This document shows positions 27,355 through 36,004 of a stretch of DNA of 38,982 nucleotides, in pieces. This DNA comes from Deltaproteobacteria bacterium (GTDB lineage: Bacteria > Myxococcota_A > Polyangia > HGW-17 > SLPX01). Under the pieces are notes generated by a model. That model worked only from the letters and a program-made list of their open reading frames with translations, did no database searches and had not been told where the DNA came from. The DNA is taken from assembly GCA_021162935.1 (NCBI GenBank), contig JAGGXR010000075.1:1-38982 (forward strand), in the 5' to 3' direction. The position numbers and the translations under genes were made by a program. How positions within the stretch are numbered: position 1 is the first letter of the stretch; each line of letters begins with the position of its first letter.

Positions 27355-29196
27355 ATGACGAACCAGATCATGCCGATCGGCACCACGGCAACGGGACGAT
27401 CCCGTTCCTTGCGCTTCTTGGCCGCCTGCCTCTTGGTGGCGTTGGTCGCCGCGGGGACGAACCAAGCCTGTCACCCACGTTCCCACGAACCGCGGCTTCC
27501 TGCAATCTTTCGCCAGCGGTCTCAATCGGCAAGACCTCACAGCAGAAACCGAATCACCTATCTGATCGATCTCTACGACTACGCGCGTCTCATGCAGGAC
27601 GAGACGGCCTGGCTCGCCCTCCTCAAGAACCTCCGCATGACCAGGAACAGCACGCAACGCGACGTGCTCGATGCCATGGCTGCCGAAACCCGTAGCCTCC
27701 CTCCTCGCGATGCAACCTTCGCAAGACAGGCCCTGTCCCTGCTCCTCCTGGACCAATCGCGTCTCGTCCGCCCCTGGAATTTTGATGCTATGCGCCACCG
27801 AGCAAACACTCTGTTCGCATTGATCCCCACCAGAGTCGGCGTCAACGCCGCCTTGAGACTCTACGTATGGTGTGGCCAGGCCCTCCGTGCCGCACTGGAA
27901 TCCTCACCCTGGAATCGGCCACACATGCTCACATCCTGTCCTCTGGGCTGGCAGGATCTCAATCATCACGCCACCATCCCCTGGCACGGCATCAGACATC
28001 GTGGCACAGCGAACGGCAGGCTCCAAACCATCATGTCCCGCATGCACCAAACTCTGGCGTTCGTCTCCAGAACCAGTTCCTGCCTGGCTCCGGTTGCACG
28101 CCGCCTGGCGAAACAGGCTCAGACCCTGCGACCGGCCATACTGCGCCGGCTCGATGATCACCCTGACGATTGGCTCCCTCGAGTCCGACGGGCCCCGCCC
28201 CTACCAAGCCTCCCCCTGCTCAAACTCGACGGCAGTGCCATCACATGGAAAGGCAGACGGTTTCCAACGGACAAGGGAACCCTGCGTCGCCTGCTCACCA
28301 AAATCCTCGAATCGAACCCAAGCCGTCGACTCTTGATCGCGGCCCCGGCCAGGCTGCCATTCCGCACGGTCTGGCCCATCGTCAAGGAGGCAGTCTACAC
28401 CGGATTCGGCGCCATAGACCTGGTCGTGGCCATCCAAGAGAACCGCCCAAAAAAACGACGCAGCACTAGGCAAAGTCGCCGAGCCGACCAGGCAACCGAA
28501 GGACCGACGCCTCGAACGGGCACCAAAATCGGCGCCATCCCGATCCTGTTGGGAATCATCGCTCCCTGGCCGAAACCACCGCCAGCCCGATTCTTTCGAC
28601 ACACCTGTTCCAGGCCACCGAAGCTGCCTGTGTGGAATTCCAAGGATCGATATCTCACCGTGGTCCTGTCACAGGAAGGCGTCCTCTTCAATGACGGTCA
28701 AACCTGCACCCAGGTACTCGCCTTTCCCGGAGCGCCCTCGTTGCACAAGACAGCGCCCAAGAGCCAACCATCGTCCGACCACGGAAACAACGCCGATGCT
28801 CCTACGGGCGATTCTGCCCCAACGCACAGGACGTCGACTCAGTCCCCCGACCACGACCTGGACACCTATCACGTCACCCACCCAAGGGCGCCCTTGAGGC
28901 CCAAAGACATCACAAAGGTCGAACGAGCCCTGTCCGACTGGCGCCACCGATTCCCTCGACAGCGCGGTATCCTCATCTTTCTTTCCGATGAGATCCCCAT
29001 GGCGGTGGTGGCCCAGGTCCTGGCGGCAGCGACGAAAACCAAACGAGGCACGGGCTGGACCATCGCCCTCCGGACGGATCGCCCCACATGCCCGCCTCCA
29101 GCCCCACAGCTACCCACCCCGTCGGCCCCATCCAACACAACACCTGCCCAGCATCCTAACCAACCATCCGGAATCACGCGACCGACCGGACCGTGA
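27355..29196 (+). CDS. Exported protein with two possible ExbD/TolR-like segments
   Basis: 613 residues. The N-terminus has one hydrophobic stretch (SLRFLAACLLVALVAAGTNQAC) that acts as signal or anchor. Residues about 295-365 read like a TolR/ExbD periplasmic domain: LPLLKLDGSAITWKGRRFP, then RRLLIAAPARLPFRTVWPIVKEA and DLVVAI. A second, weaker copy appears near the C-terminus (LTVVLSQEGVLF ... GILIFLSDEIPMAVVAQVLAAA ... WTIALRT), separated by an Ser/Thr/His-rich insert. The tail is Pro/Thr-rich. The TolR assignment is by pattern only. AAAGG precedes the ATG at 27355; an in-frame ATG at 27316 would overlap the previous gene. Confidence 0.6.
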   Translation: MTNQIMPIGTTATGRSRSLRFLAACLLVALVAAGTNQACHPRSHEPRLPAIFRQRSQSARPHSRNRITYLIDLYDYARLMQDETAWLALLKNLRMTRNSTQRDVLDAMAAETRSLPPRDATFARQALSLLLLDQSRLVRPWNFDAMRHRANTLFALIPTRVGVNAALRLYVWCGQALRAALESSPWNRPHMLTSCPLGWQDLNHHATIPWHGIRHRGTANGRLQTIMSRMHQTLAFVSRTSSCLAPVARRLAKQAQTLRPAILRRLDDHPDDWLPRVRRAPPLPSLPLLKLDGSAITWKGRRFPTDKGTLRRLLTKILESNPSRRLLIAAPARLPFRTVWPIVKEAVYTGFGAIDLVVAIQENRPKKRRSTRQSRRADQATEGPTPRTGTKIGAIPILLGIIAPWPKPPPARFFRHTCSRPPKLPVWNSKDRYLTVVLSQEGVLFNDGQTCTQVLAFPGAPSLHKTAPKSQPSSDHGNNADAPTGDSAPTHRTSTQSPDHDLDTYHVTHPRAPLRPKDITKVERALSDWRHRFPRQRGILIFLSDEIPMAVVAQVLAAATKTKRGTGWTIALRTDRPTCPPPAPQLPTPSAPSNTTPAQHPNQPSGITRPTGP

Positions 29197-29356
29197 GATG
29201 CTGTCTCGTCCAGCCCGATCAGATCACCTCAAGATGCGGGAACAAAAAGGGCCCTGCCAGAGTTGAAGGGATGTTGGTTGACAGAAGGAACCGACGCCCT
29301 GGTCACACAGCTTGAAAAAACGACAAAATCCTTCTAAGAACCATAGAGGTCGCGCC

Positions 29357-29443
29357 ATGCAACGCACCAAACGTCCGACATCCGAGAACCCCGGGCACGC
29401 TACGTCCCCAGAGGACGAACCGCATTGGAAAGGAAAGACATGA
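29357..29443 (+). CDS. Possible 28-residue small protein or leader peptide
   Basis: A short frame with GAGG about eight bases before its ATG. It ends TGA overlapping the ATG of the lipoprotein gene (ATGA). The product is hydrophilic and charged, with no family. The ribosome site and overlap suggest translational coupling rather than chance, but the length makes a chance frame quite possible. The rest of the gap (29197-29356) holds no gene; TTGACA at 29278-29283 and TTGAAA at 29312-29317 could be -35 elements, without a good -10. Confidence 0.35.
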   Translation: MQRTKRPTSENPGHATSPEDEPHWKGKT

Positions 29444-29952
29444 CGTCTCGACAGGTCACCACACCACTTCTGATAGTCCTCCTGGCCGCATCGACGGGGG
29501 TGACAGCCGGCTCTCTTTCGGGCTGTAGCCGCGTCAAACTCATTCCGGGCACAGGAATTCCCGACAACAAAAAAAACCGTGAGGTCATTGCCGTGGTGGA
29601 ACGGTATCGCCGGGCCATGATCCGCAAACAGCCAGGTGCCCTCATGGCCATGGCGCATCCGAACTACTTCGAGCATTCGGGCACGCCCAAAGGCAAAGAC
29701 GACTACGGATACAAAGGGCTCCTCTTGGTGTTGCGCAAGCGGCTCCACCAACTGCAGTCCATTCGGTACAGCATCAAGTATCGCAAGATCCACTGGTTGT
29801 CGCCCATCCAGGTCCAAATCGAAATTTATGTGGACGCCAGTTTCCAACTCGCCCTGCCAAGTGGTTCATCCAAGTGGTCCAGGTACACGGACTACAACGA
29901 AATCGTACTGGCAAAACACAAGGGACGTTGGCTCTTCTTGCGCGGTATGTAG
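29440..29952 (+). CDS. Small lipoprotein, possibly NTF2/SnoaL-like
   Basis: 170 residues. The signal peptide ends in LSGC (lipobox, Cys29). The mature part begins with a helix (NREVIAVVERYRRAMIRKQPGALMAMAHPNYFEH) followed by strands (IRYSIKYRKIHWLSPIQVQIEIYVDASFQL and EIVLAKHKGRWLFLRGM). Helix then curved sheet ending in a W-x-F strand is the usual pattern of SnoaL/NTF2-type proteins, but no catalytic residues can be named. AAGGA lies about six bases before the ATG; a TTG five codons upstream is less likely. Confidence 0.75.
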   Translation: MTSRQVTTPLLIVLLAASTGVTAGSLSGCSRVKLIPGTGIPDNKKNREVIAVVERYRRAMIRKQPGALMAMAHPNYFEHSGTPKGKDDYGYKGLLLVLRKRLHQLQSIRYSIKYRKIHWLSPIQVQIEIYVDASFQLALPSGSSKWSRYTDYNEIVLAKHKGRWLFLRGM

Positions 29953-30061
29953 GAAGCGGCCCACGAAAGAAGCCAACGGCTTCGACCCGAGGCACAGTCT
30001 CCCCGCCGTCCGCTGATATGAAAGTCTGTCTGGCTGAACAACAGACAGCAGGACGATTCGG

Positions 30062-32476
30062 TCAGTGAACGATGATCCGCCTCGCCACGTCCGCGCCCTC
30101 TGTCTGCATCCATCGACATCGTTCGAGCCAGTCGGCTGCCTTTCGTTGGATCCAAACGGGAACATTCGCGGTCCGCAGGTGATCGAAGGCACGAGCAGCA
30201 CGATCGAATCGCCCAGCCAGGTATCTGGCCTTGGCCATACGCAGATACGCTTCCCACCGAATCTCCGGGATCGGCAAGACCCGCCTCAACGCCTGTTCGA
30301 GCACAAACGCTGCCTGCCCCGGACGATCGTTGTTCAGCAGCCACGACCCGAGCAGATAATATCCCACCCCCCACTGGGCATGCGAACGCAGCATCACCGT
30401 CAGGTCGTCGACCGCTGATTGATCCTGGTCCAACAGTAATCGACGGACCACGGAGGCCTGCTCGGGATGTCCCATGGCCGAAATCCGCACGGCGGCGGCC
30501 CGCCGCACCCAATCGGCGGCCCGATGTCTCTGGTCCGACACAACCCTGCGGTAGTAGCGAAGCGCCTCGAAGCCTCGGCCCGCGCGCCAATCCAGATCCC
30601 CTGCCTCCAGGAAAAGCCTAGCCCGATCCGGTTCGGTCAGCCCCGGATGCCCGGCAAGTAGACGAACCACATGCCAGGCTGCGGCCCATTGTTTCGCCCA
30701 GACCAGGGCGTACAACCAGCCCCACAGATGGGCCGGATCCCCCCGATCCATGTCGCAAATGGACGCGTAGATCCGTGCGGCACGCTCCCCCCAAACCTTG
30801 GAGGCCCGATACTCCAGAGCCGCCACCTTGTGGGCGCACCGAGATTGGAACACGCTGGGCCGACTCAAGCTCCGACGAGCCATCTCCACCGTGCCTTTGG
30901 GCAAAGGGAGACTCTCGACGAACTTCTTCCACTGAGCGTCCAACTTGGCGAATGAGACTCCGTAGACACGATGGAACGCCCCGCCGGTTCCATAGAGCCG
31001 CTCGAATCGCTCCACGCCATATCGATCGATCAGGAACCGACAGAACGAACCGGCCATTGCATAGCTACGAACCGCGGCACTGCCGAAAAATGCATAGCCC
31101 ATGACCGATGAAAGGGGCGGCGCCCAGCCGAGCCGCAGCAGGACCGCCGCTTTCTGATGGGGCGTCAAACGACCTGGTCGCCAATCAGCCGCCACAGCCA
31201 CCCCTTCGATCAACCCAGGATTGAAGCTCGGCATGGGCACGAATCCGCCAAGCCAGACCCAATGGAAGGCGACTCCGAACAAACGGTCACCGAACGAAGA
31301 CGCGAAGACGTGTGCCAACTCGTGTTTGAGCACAGGATGTGGAAACCCACCCGCCGTGACGTACACCTCGTGACGCCAGGGTTTGGCCATCTCTACCTGG
31401 TACGCACCAAAAAGTCGCTTCTTCTGGATCGAATCCGAAAAAACGTAGATCCCAATCTTGCCTTTGGGTGCCCGACCGAAGAACCGAACGAGTTGGTGGT
31501 ATCGAAACTCCGCATCCAACGCTAACAGCCGAATGTCCGACCGAACCTGGCGATTCGCGTCGTAATAGACTCGAAAATGGGGCGAATCCACCCGGCCGCC
31601 CAACCGACGAGCCAGATCCGCGCCATCGAGGTCGAACCCGAACCAGCCCGACCAGAGACGCATGGCCAGAGCTGCACACCACAGTCCGACCGCCAGAAAC
31701 GTGACGGACCTTCGACGGTGCAACCCACGATCTGCCAGCGTCAATCTCAAAGACTCGACGGACAGAAACCAAAGCGCCGTGGCGAGCAGAGCCAGGGCAA
31801 GAAGCAAGTGAAACGCTCGGGCCCAGAGCAGGGGCGCATCCAACAAAAGGAGTTCGTCGTAAAGGTTCCCAGAAAAATACCCAACAAAAGGATCGTAGAT
31901 GTTGACCGGAGGTTGGAAGTAGAATGAAAAAAAGCCGGACAACCAACTTGCGGCCACCACGAGCAGACCCACGATGATTGCCGAAACCGTCCGTCTCATG
32001 GCGAGACCCGCCGTGACGGCGACGGCGGTGGCGACCAGCGCGGTCACGCCGGGCAGGAGAAGATAGTAGAACAATCCCTGCCAGGAATTGCAATCTTTGG
32101 GCCCCACGGACAGCGCCCACAGCAAATTTCCGACCTCGAACACGAGGACCAACACCGGCCACAGGGCTCGCCAATAGAGCCTGAGCAGCACAGACATGGC
32201 CGAATCAGACAGTCGACGCTCCTCGTCGGCCCGGCAACGAGCCACCGTGATGGGGCCCAGGTGCATGGCGGCCAATGTCACGATGAGGGCCGTAACGAAG
32301 CCCGCCTCGTAGGACAAAACATGTAACAGCGGTTGTCGACTCAACACCAACGCATAGACCGCCAGGCCCAAGGCCCACAGGAGCCAAGGCAAAGCCCGTC
32401 GCAGGGTTCCGTCCTTGCACAGAGCCAATCGGATCGTCATCCACATGGAGTCATCATTCTGCTTCATAGGAAACAT
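30062..32476 (-). CDS. Polytopic membrane protein with zincin (peptidase-MA-like) and TPR domains
   Basis: 804 residues. The first about 275 contain seven or eight hydrophobic segments. A gluzincin-type domain follows: HELAH at 385-389 gives two zinc-ligand His and the catalytic Glu, and the third ligand is probably Glu424 in LIEGVAVA, the peptidase-MA arrangement. The C-terminal third (about 520-800) is helical with TPR-like units (FLEAGDLDWRAGRGFEALRYYRRVV, GSWLLNNDRPGQAAFVLEQAL, YLRMAKARYLAGRFDRAARAF). The domain order suggests a membrane-bound protease that binds a partner protein; substrate and topology are unknown. An AAGG lies seven bases before the ATG. An ATG three codons later lacks a ribosome site. 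Confidence 0.8.
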   Translation of the reverse strand: MFPMKQNDDSMWMTIRLALCKDGTLRRALPWLLWALGLAVYALVLSRQPLLHVLSYEAGFVTALIVTLAAMHLGPITVARCRADEERRLSDSAMSVLLRLYWRALWPVLVLVFEVGNLLWALSVGPKDCNSWQGLFYYLLLPGVTALVATAVAVTAGLAMRRTVSAIIVGLLVVAASWLSGFFSFYFQPPVNIYDPFVGYFSGNLYDELLLLDAPLLWARAFHLLLALALLATALWFLSVESLRLTLADRGLHRRRSVTFLAVGLWCAALAMRLWSGWFGFDLDGADLARRLGGRVDSPHFRVYYDANRQVRSDIRLLALDAEFRYHQLVRFFGRAPKGKIGIYVFSDSIQKKRLFGAYQVEMAKPWRHEVYVTAGGFPHPVLKHELAHVFASSFGDRLFGVAFHWVWLGGFVPMPSFNPGLIEGVAVAADWRPGRLTPHQKAAVLLRLGWAPPLSSVMGYAFFGSAAVRSYAMAGSFCRFLIDRYGVERFERLYGTGGAFHRVYGVSFAKLDAQWKKFVESLPLPKGTVEMARRSLSRPSVFQSRCAHKVAALEYRASKVWGERAARIYASICDMDRGDPAHLWGWLYALVWAKQWAAAWHVVRLLAGHPGLTEPDRARLFLEAGDLDWRAGRGFEALRYYRRVVSDQRHRAADWVRRAAAVRISAMGHPEQASVVRRLLLDQDQSAVDDLTVMLRSHAQWGVGYYLLGSWLLNNDRPGQAAFVLEQALRRVLPIPEIRWEAYLRMAKARYLAGRFDRAARAFDHLRTANVPVWIQRKAADWLERCRWMQTEGADVARRIIVH

Positions 32477-32549
32477 GCACAGGCCTTGGACCGTCAGACA
32501 TCGTTCGTCGACGCCGCCCTCATCCTTGTATCTTGTGGTTCAGCCATCA

Positions 32550-32804
32550 TCACCAGGACAGGACCAGTCGGATCCGATCGTCGTCCTCGATCCTTTCCAT
32601 CGCCAACTCCTCGGCCAGGACACCGAACAGGACCAGTGCCTCTTCGAGTCTGGACAGCGGCACCTCCCACACCACCACGTTGCTGCCAGGTCGAGACGTC
32701 TGAGTGGCCAGGCCTTCGTACCCTTCCAAGACGTTCCTGACGTAATGAATCTCCGATTGCGGCAATCGAAACGCCAGCAATCTCGTTCTGCCTGCGTCCG
32801 TCAA
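32550..32804 (-). CDS. DUF4911-like small protein
   Basis: 84 residues from TTG at 32804, overlapping the TGA of the preceding fusion gene as TTGA; a GGAG lies four bases upstream. The sequence RLLAFRLPQSEIHYVRNVLEGYEGLATQTSR, then VVVWEVPLSRLEEALVLFGVLAEEL, follows the strand-helix-strand-helix pattern of DUF4911, in which an NVLEGY-type motif is typical. The family has no known function that I can state. No in-frame ATG or GTG gives a sensible start, so the TTG and coupling to the upstream gene are plausible. It is the last gene of the MBL-MBL-fusion unit. Confidence 0.6.
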   Translation of the reverse strand: MTDAGRTRLLAFRLPQSEIHYVRNVLEGYEGLATQTSRPGSNVVVWEVPLSRLEEALVLFGVLAEELAMERIEDDDRIRLVLSW

Positions 32805-35116
32805 GGTCTCCGACTCTGAATGGCATCGATGTATCCGACGGCACCGGCGGACATTTCGGCGGCATTGGCTTCGTCCGTGTCCACGTGCATCTCCAGCCGA
32901 AACGTCGGCTTGACGCGAATCAGGACGTCTCCAAAAATGAGTTCCCGCTCTCCAGGCACGCGCACCCGCACCATGTCCCGGTCGCGCACCGCCAATCTCA
33001 GTGCGTCCGCCGGACTCACATGCACGTGTCTGAGGGCACAAATAACACCTTCGGACAGCTCGACACGGCCGGCAGGCCCCTCCAAAATGAGCCCCGGCGA
33101 ACCGGCCAAGTCTCCTGATGCCCGAATGGGCGCATCGATGCCGAGCTTGAACTCTTCGGTCCTGGCAATCTCGACCTGGGTCTGCTTGCGCTCAGGCCCC
33201 AGCACCCGCACCCGTTCGATACGAGCTTTGGGGCCGATCAACGTCACCGACTCCTTACAGGCGAACTGACCCGGCTGATACAGGTCCTTGACGGGCGTCA
33301 GACGATGTCCCTCCCCGAAAAGAATCTCGACATGGTCGGACTGGAGATGCACGTGGTGTGCCGAGATACCAATGGGGATAGGAATCTCCTCAGGATGGAC
33401 CGCCTCGGTCAATCGGCTCCGACGCAACGCAGCCACGGTCTCACGCGCGATCATGCCCTCTTCGTCCGTGGGCACCACGAGCACATGGACCGGAGCGCCC
33501 TCCACCGCAATGTTCGCCGCAGAGCCGGCGGCTGGCGCCGCCCCGTGATTCCGCTCCTCGTCCACCTGGATACCGAAGACATCCAACCCCTGACAGACCC
33601 GGGACCGAATCCACGAACTGTGCTCCCCGATGCCGCCGGTGAACACGAGTGCGTCCAACCCACCCAGAGCAGCCACGTAGGACCCAATGTACTTCTTGAT
33701 CCGGTAGCAAAAAACCTCGACCGCCAGGATCGACCTCGGGTCTCCGTCCTCGGCGGCGTCGACCACCTCTCTCATGTCGTTCGATCGGCCGGACAGGCCG
33801 AGCAGCCCGCTCTTGCGATTCAGCAGGTCGTCCACATCATCGGGCGCCATCCCCAGAGACGTGGTCAGATGCAGCACCAACCCGGGATCCACATCTCCAG
33901 ACCGAGTGCCCATCAGAAGGCCTTCGAGCGGGGTCAGGCCCATACTCGTATCGATGACGCGCCCGTGATCCACGGCGGTCACCGATGCGCCATTGCCCAA
34001 ATGACAGGTGATCATCCGCAGCGAACGAGACGACTTCTCCAAAAAAGATGCCGCCTTGAGGGACACGTACTTGTGAGACGTGCCATGAAATCCGTAGCGC
34101 CTCAGGCGATGCTTCTCATACAGTTCATAGGGAATCCCGTAAACGAACGCGCGCTTGGGCATGGTCTGATGGAAGGCCGTGTCGAACACGGCCACCTGGG
34201 GCACCGATGGCAAGAGCTTCTCGCAGATCTCGATTCCGGTCAGGTTCACCGGATTGTGCAGAGGCGCCAGGACGGAACAGGATCGGATCTCGTCCTTGAC
34301 CGCATCATCGATCACCACGGGTTCACTATACCGATCGCCGCCATGGACGACGCGATGTCCGATTCCGGTCAATTCATCCAGAGAATGCAACACGCCCGTA
34401 TCCGGGGCAACCAACGCATCGAGGACAATCTTCAAGGCGGCGGCATGGTCCGGTGCTGCGACCACATCCACGTCCTCACCTGTGCTGCGCCAGGATCGAT
34501 GTTTCTGTTCGGACTCGCCAATCCGCTCCAAGACGCCCCGAAACACGGCATCTGGCCGAGAAGAATCGACAAAATCGTACTTGAGTGAGGAACTGCCCAA
34601 ATTGAGCACAAGGATGCGGTATTCGGCCACCAGGGAACGAGGCCGCATAGACCTGGTCTTTCTCGTACTCCGCCTCGCCCTCTCCACCGCGTCCTGTTCC
34701 GCCTCGTCGTTTTCACGACGGCTCAGTCGTTCGGTGAGAGTACGAGCGAGTTCCTGGATTGCCTCGGGATTCCTGGCGAGTTCCAGCGAAAAGGTCTCTT
34801 GCGGAATCAAGAGCACCCTGCTCGCTCCGGCCGACTGAACGTTCGCACTCGTAGGTTCGCCCGTCAGCAGGCTCATCTCCCCAAAATACTCACCGGCCCC
34901 CAAGGTGGCCAACACCTCGCCGGCCGGCTCACCAGAAACGACCTCGGCCCGGCCCTCCAGGATCACGCCCAAAATCTCGCCCTGACGGCCATAGGGAACG
35001 ACCACGTCTCCATCGGAAAAATCCTTGACCGTGCTATGCTCAATGATCCGATGGAGTGAATCGGGCCGCAACCGACGAAACAGGCTGATCCCCCTTACGA
35101 ATTCCGAAACATCCAT
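32801..35116 (-). CDS. CAP-ED sensor - acetate kinase - PduL phosphotransacylase triple fusion
   Basis: 771 residues. Residues about 10-130 form a cyclic-nucleotide-binding-type (CAP-ED) domain, with FGEMSLLTGEP at 78-88; the residue at the canonical phosphate-binding Arg is Thr89. After a charged linker, 166-570 is a full acetate kinase: NLGSSSLKY (172-180), HRVVHGG (254-260), FDTAFHQTMP with catalytic Asp312, YGFHGTSH (341-348), GTRSGDVDPG (403-412) and TGGIGEHS. Residues 578-768 are a full PduL-type phosphotransacylase with metal ligands in HHVH (587-590), RHVHV (696-700) and His744 of EMHVDTDEANA. One chain could turn acyl-CoA plus phosphate and ADP into carboxylate and ATP, or reverse. 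No microcompartment-targeting peptide is evident. GGAGG lies six bases before the ATG. Confidence 0.96.
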   Translation of the reverse strand: MDVSEFVRGISLFRRLRPDSLHRIIEHSTVKDFSDGDVVVPYGRQGEILGVILEGRAEVVSGEPAGEVLATLGAGEYFGEMSLLTGEPTSANVQSAGASRVLLIPQETFSLELARNPEAIQELARTLTERLSRRENDEAEQDAVERARRSTRKTRSMRPRSLVAEYRILVLNLGSSSLKYDFVDSSRPDAVFRGVLERIGESEQKHRSWRSTGEDVDVVAAPDHAAALKIVLDALVAPDTGVLHSLDELTGIGHRVVHGGDRYSEPVVIDDAVKDEIRSCSVLAPLHNPVNLTGIEICEKLLPSVPQVAVFDTAFHQTMPKRAFVYGIPYELYEKHRLRRYGFHGTSHKYVSLKAASFLEKSSRSLRMITCHLGNGASVTAVDHGRVIDTSMGLTPLEGLLMGTRSGDVDPGLVLHLTTSLGMAPDDVDDLLNRKSGLLGLSGRSNDMREVVDAAEDGDPRSILAVEVFCYRIKKYIGSYVAALGGLDALVFTGGIGEHSSWIRSRVCQGLDVFGIQVDEERNHGAAPAAGSAANIAVEGAPVHVLVVPTDEEGMIARETVAALRRSRLTEAVHPEEIPIPIGISAHHVHLQSDHVEILFGEGHRLTPVKDLYQPGQFACKESVTLIGPKARIERVRVLGPERKQTQVEIARTEEFKLGIDAPIRASGDLAGSPGLILEGPAGRVELSEGVICALRHVHVSPADALRLAVRDRDMVRVRVPGERELIFGDVLIRVKPTFRLEMHVDTDEANAAEMSAGAVGYIDAIQSRRP

Positions 35117-35137
35117 AGGCCACCTCCGCAGGAAAAA

Positions 35138-36004
35138 TCAAAGGTCCATGACCAACCCGTCTCGGGCCACAACGATCTTCAATCCATGATCCCCGGCTTC
35201 CTGTTGTGCTTCGAGCCCCATCCGATCCAGTTCATGATCATCGTGGTCCGGCTTGTGGTGAAACAGCGCCACCTTACGGACTTTGGCGCGCAAAGCAAGG
35301 CGTACCGCATCGATGTGGCTGCTGTGGCCCCATCCGATGTGTCTCGCCAACTGCTCCGGTCGGTACTGGGCGTCCATGATCCACAGGTCCGCTCCACGTG
35401 CCAATTCGACCAACTTCTCGTCGATGGCTTCGTCCCCGATTTCGTGATCCGTGCTGTAGACGATGCTCCGATCACCATATTGGAGACGAATCGAGAGGGC
35501 TCCGCCAGGATGGCGGTTATCCGCCACGCTCACTTCGAATCCATCGACCGTTTCACCGGTCGGGTCCAACTTGCGATACTCGAGTTCCGCAGCAAGATGC
35601 TCCGTCCCTTTGATGGGTGAATAGACCGACGTGAAAAGTCGTTCGATACTGGATTGCACCCGTTGGTCACAGGCTCCGTAAAACGAGACCTTGTTTCCGG
35701 GGATGAACAAAGGAGTAAAGAACGGAAGGCCAATCAAGTGGTCCCAGTGAAAATGCGTCAACATGACATGAGCATGGCCCTTGCCGCGACCCAGGAGTCC
35801 ACGCATCAGGACCGACTGGAGCAGAGCCAGGCCAGTCCCGCCATCCAGGACAACCTGGGGATTATCGGGGTGTGCCCCTGCCCCAGGCTCATGGCTGTCG
35901 TATCCCACCACGTGCACGCAGGCCGTGTTTCCTCCGTAACGGGCCGTTGCGCGGCCGGGCGAGGCCACCGACCCACGGCATCCCCAAAACCGCACCCGAA
36001 TCAT
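35138..36004 (-). CDS. MBL-fold metallo-hydrolase (second of a tandem pair)
   Basis: 288 residues. N-terminal FWGCRGS and YGGNT, then HFHWDH (the HxHxDH metal motif), a later STDHE and LFHHKPDHDDHE, are features of the COG1235-like MBL hydrolases whose members include phosphodiesterases. Two metal ions are expected. The substrate is unknown; a role in degrading a phosphodiester or cyclic-nucleotide-like signal is possible given the following gene, but is inference only. The ATG at 36004 overlaps the TGA of the upstream paralogue (ATGA), which decides the start. It ends 21 bases before the fusion gene. Confidence 0.9.
   Translation of the reverse strand: MIRVRFWGCRGSVASPGRATARYGGNTACVHVVGYDSHEPGAGAHPDNPQVVLDGGTGLALLQSVLMRGLLGRGKGHAHVMLTHFHWDHLIGLPFFTPLFIPGNKVSFYGACDQRVQSSIERLFTSVYSPIKGTEHLAAELEYRKLDPTGETVDGFEVSVADNRHPGGALSIRLQYGDRSIVYSTDHEIGDEAIDEKLVELARGADLWIMDAQYRPEQLARHIGWGHSSHIDAVRLALRAKVRKVALFHHKPDHDDHELDRMGLEAQQEAGDHGLKIVVARDGLVMDL

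Noticed and set aside
33305-34588. Plus-strand frame of 427 codons
   Set aside because: Antisense to the acetate kinase/PduL fusion; no homology.
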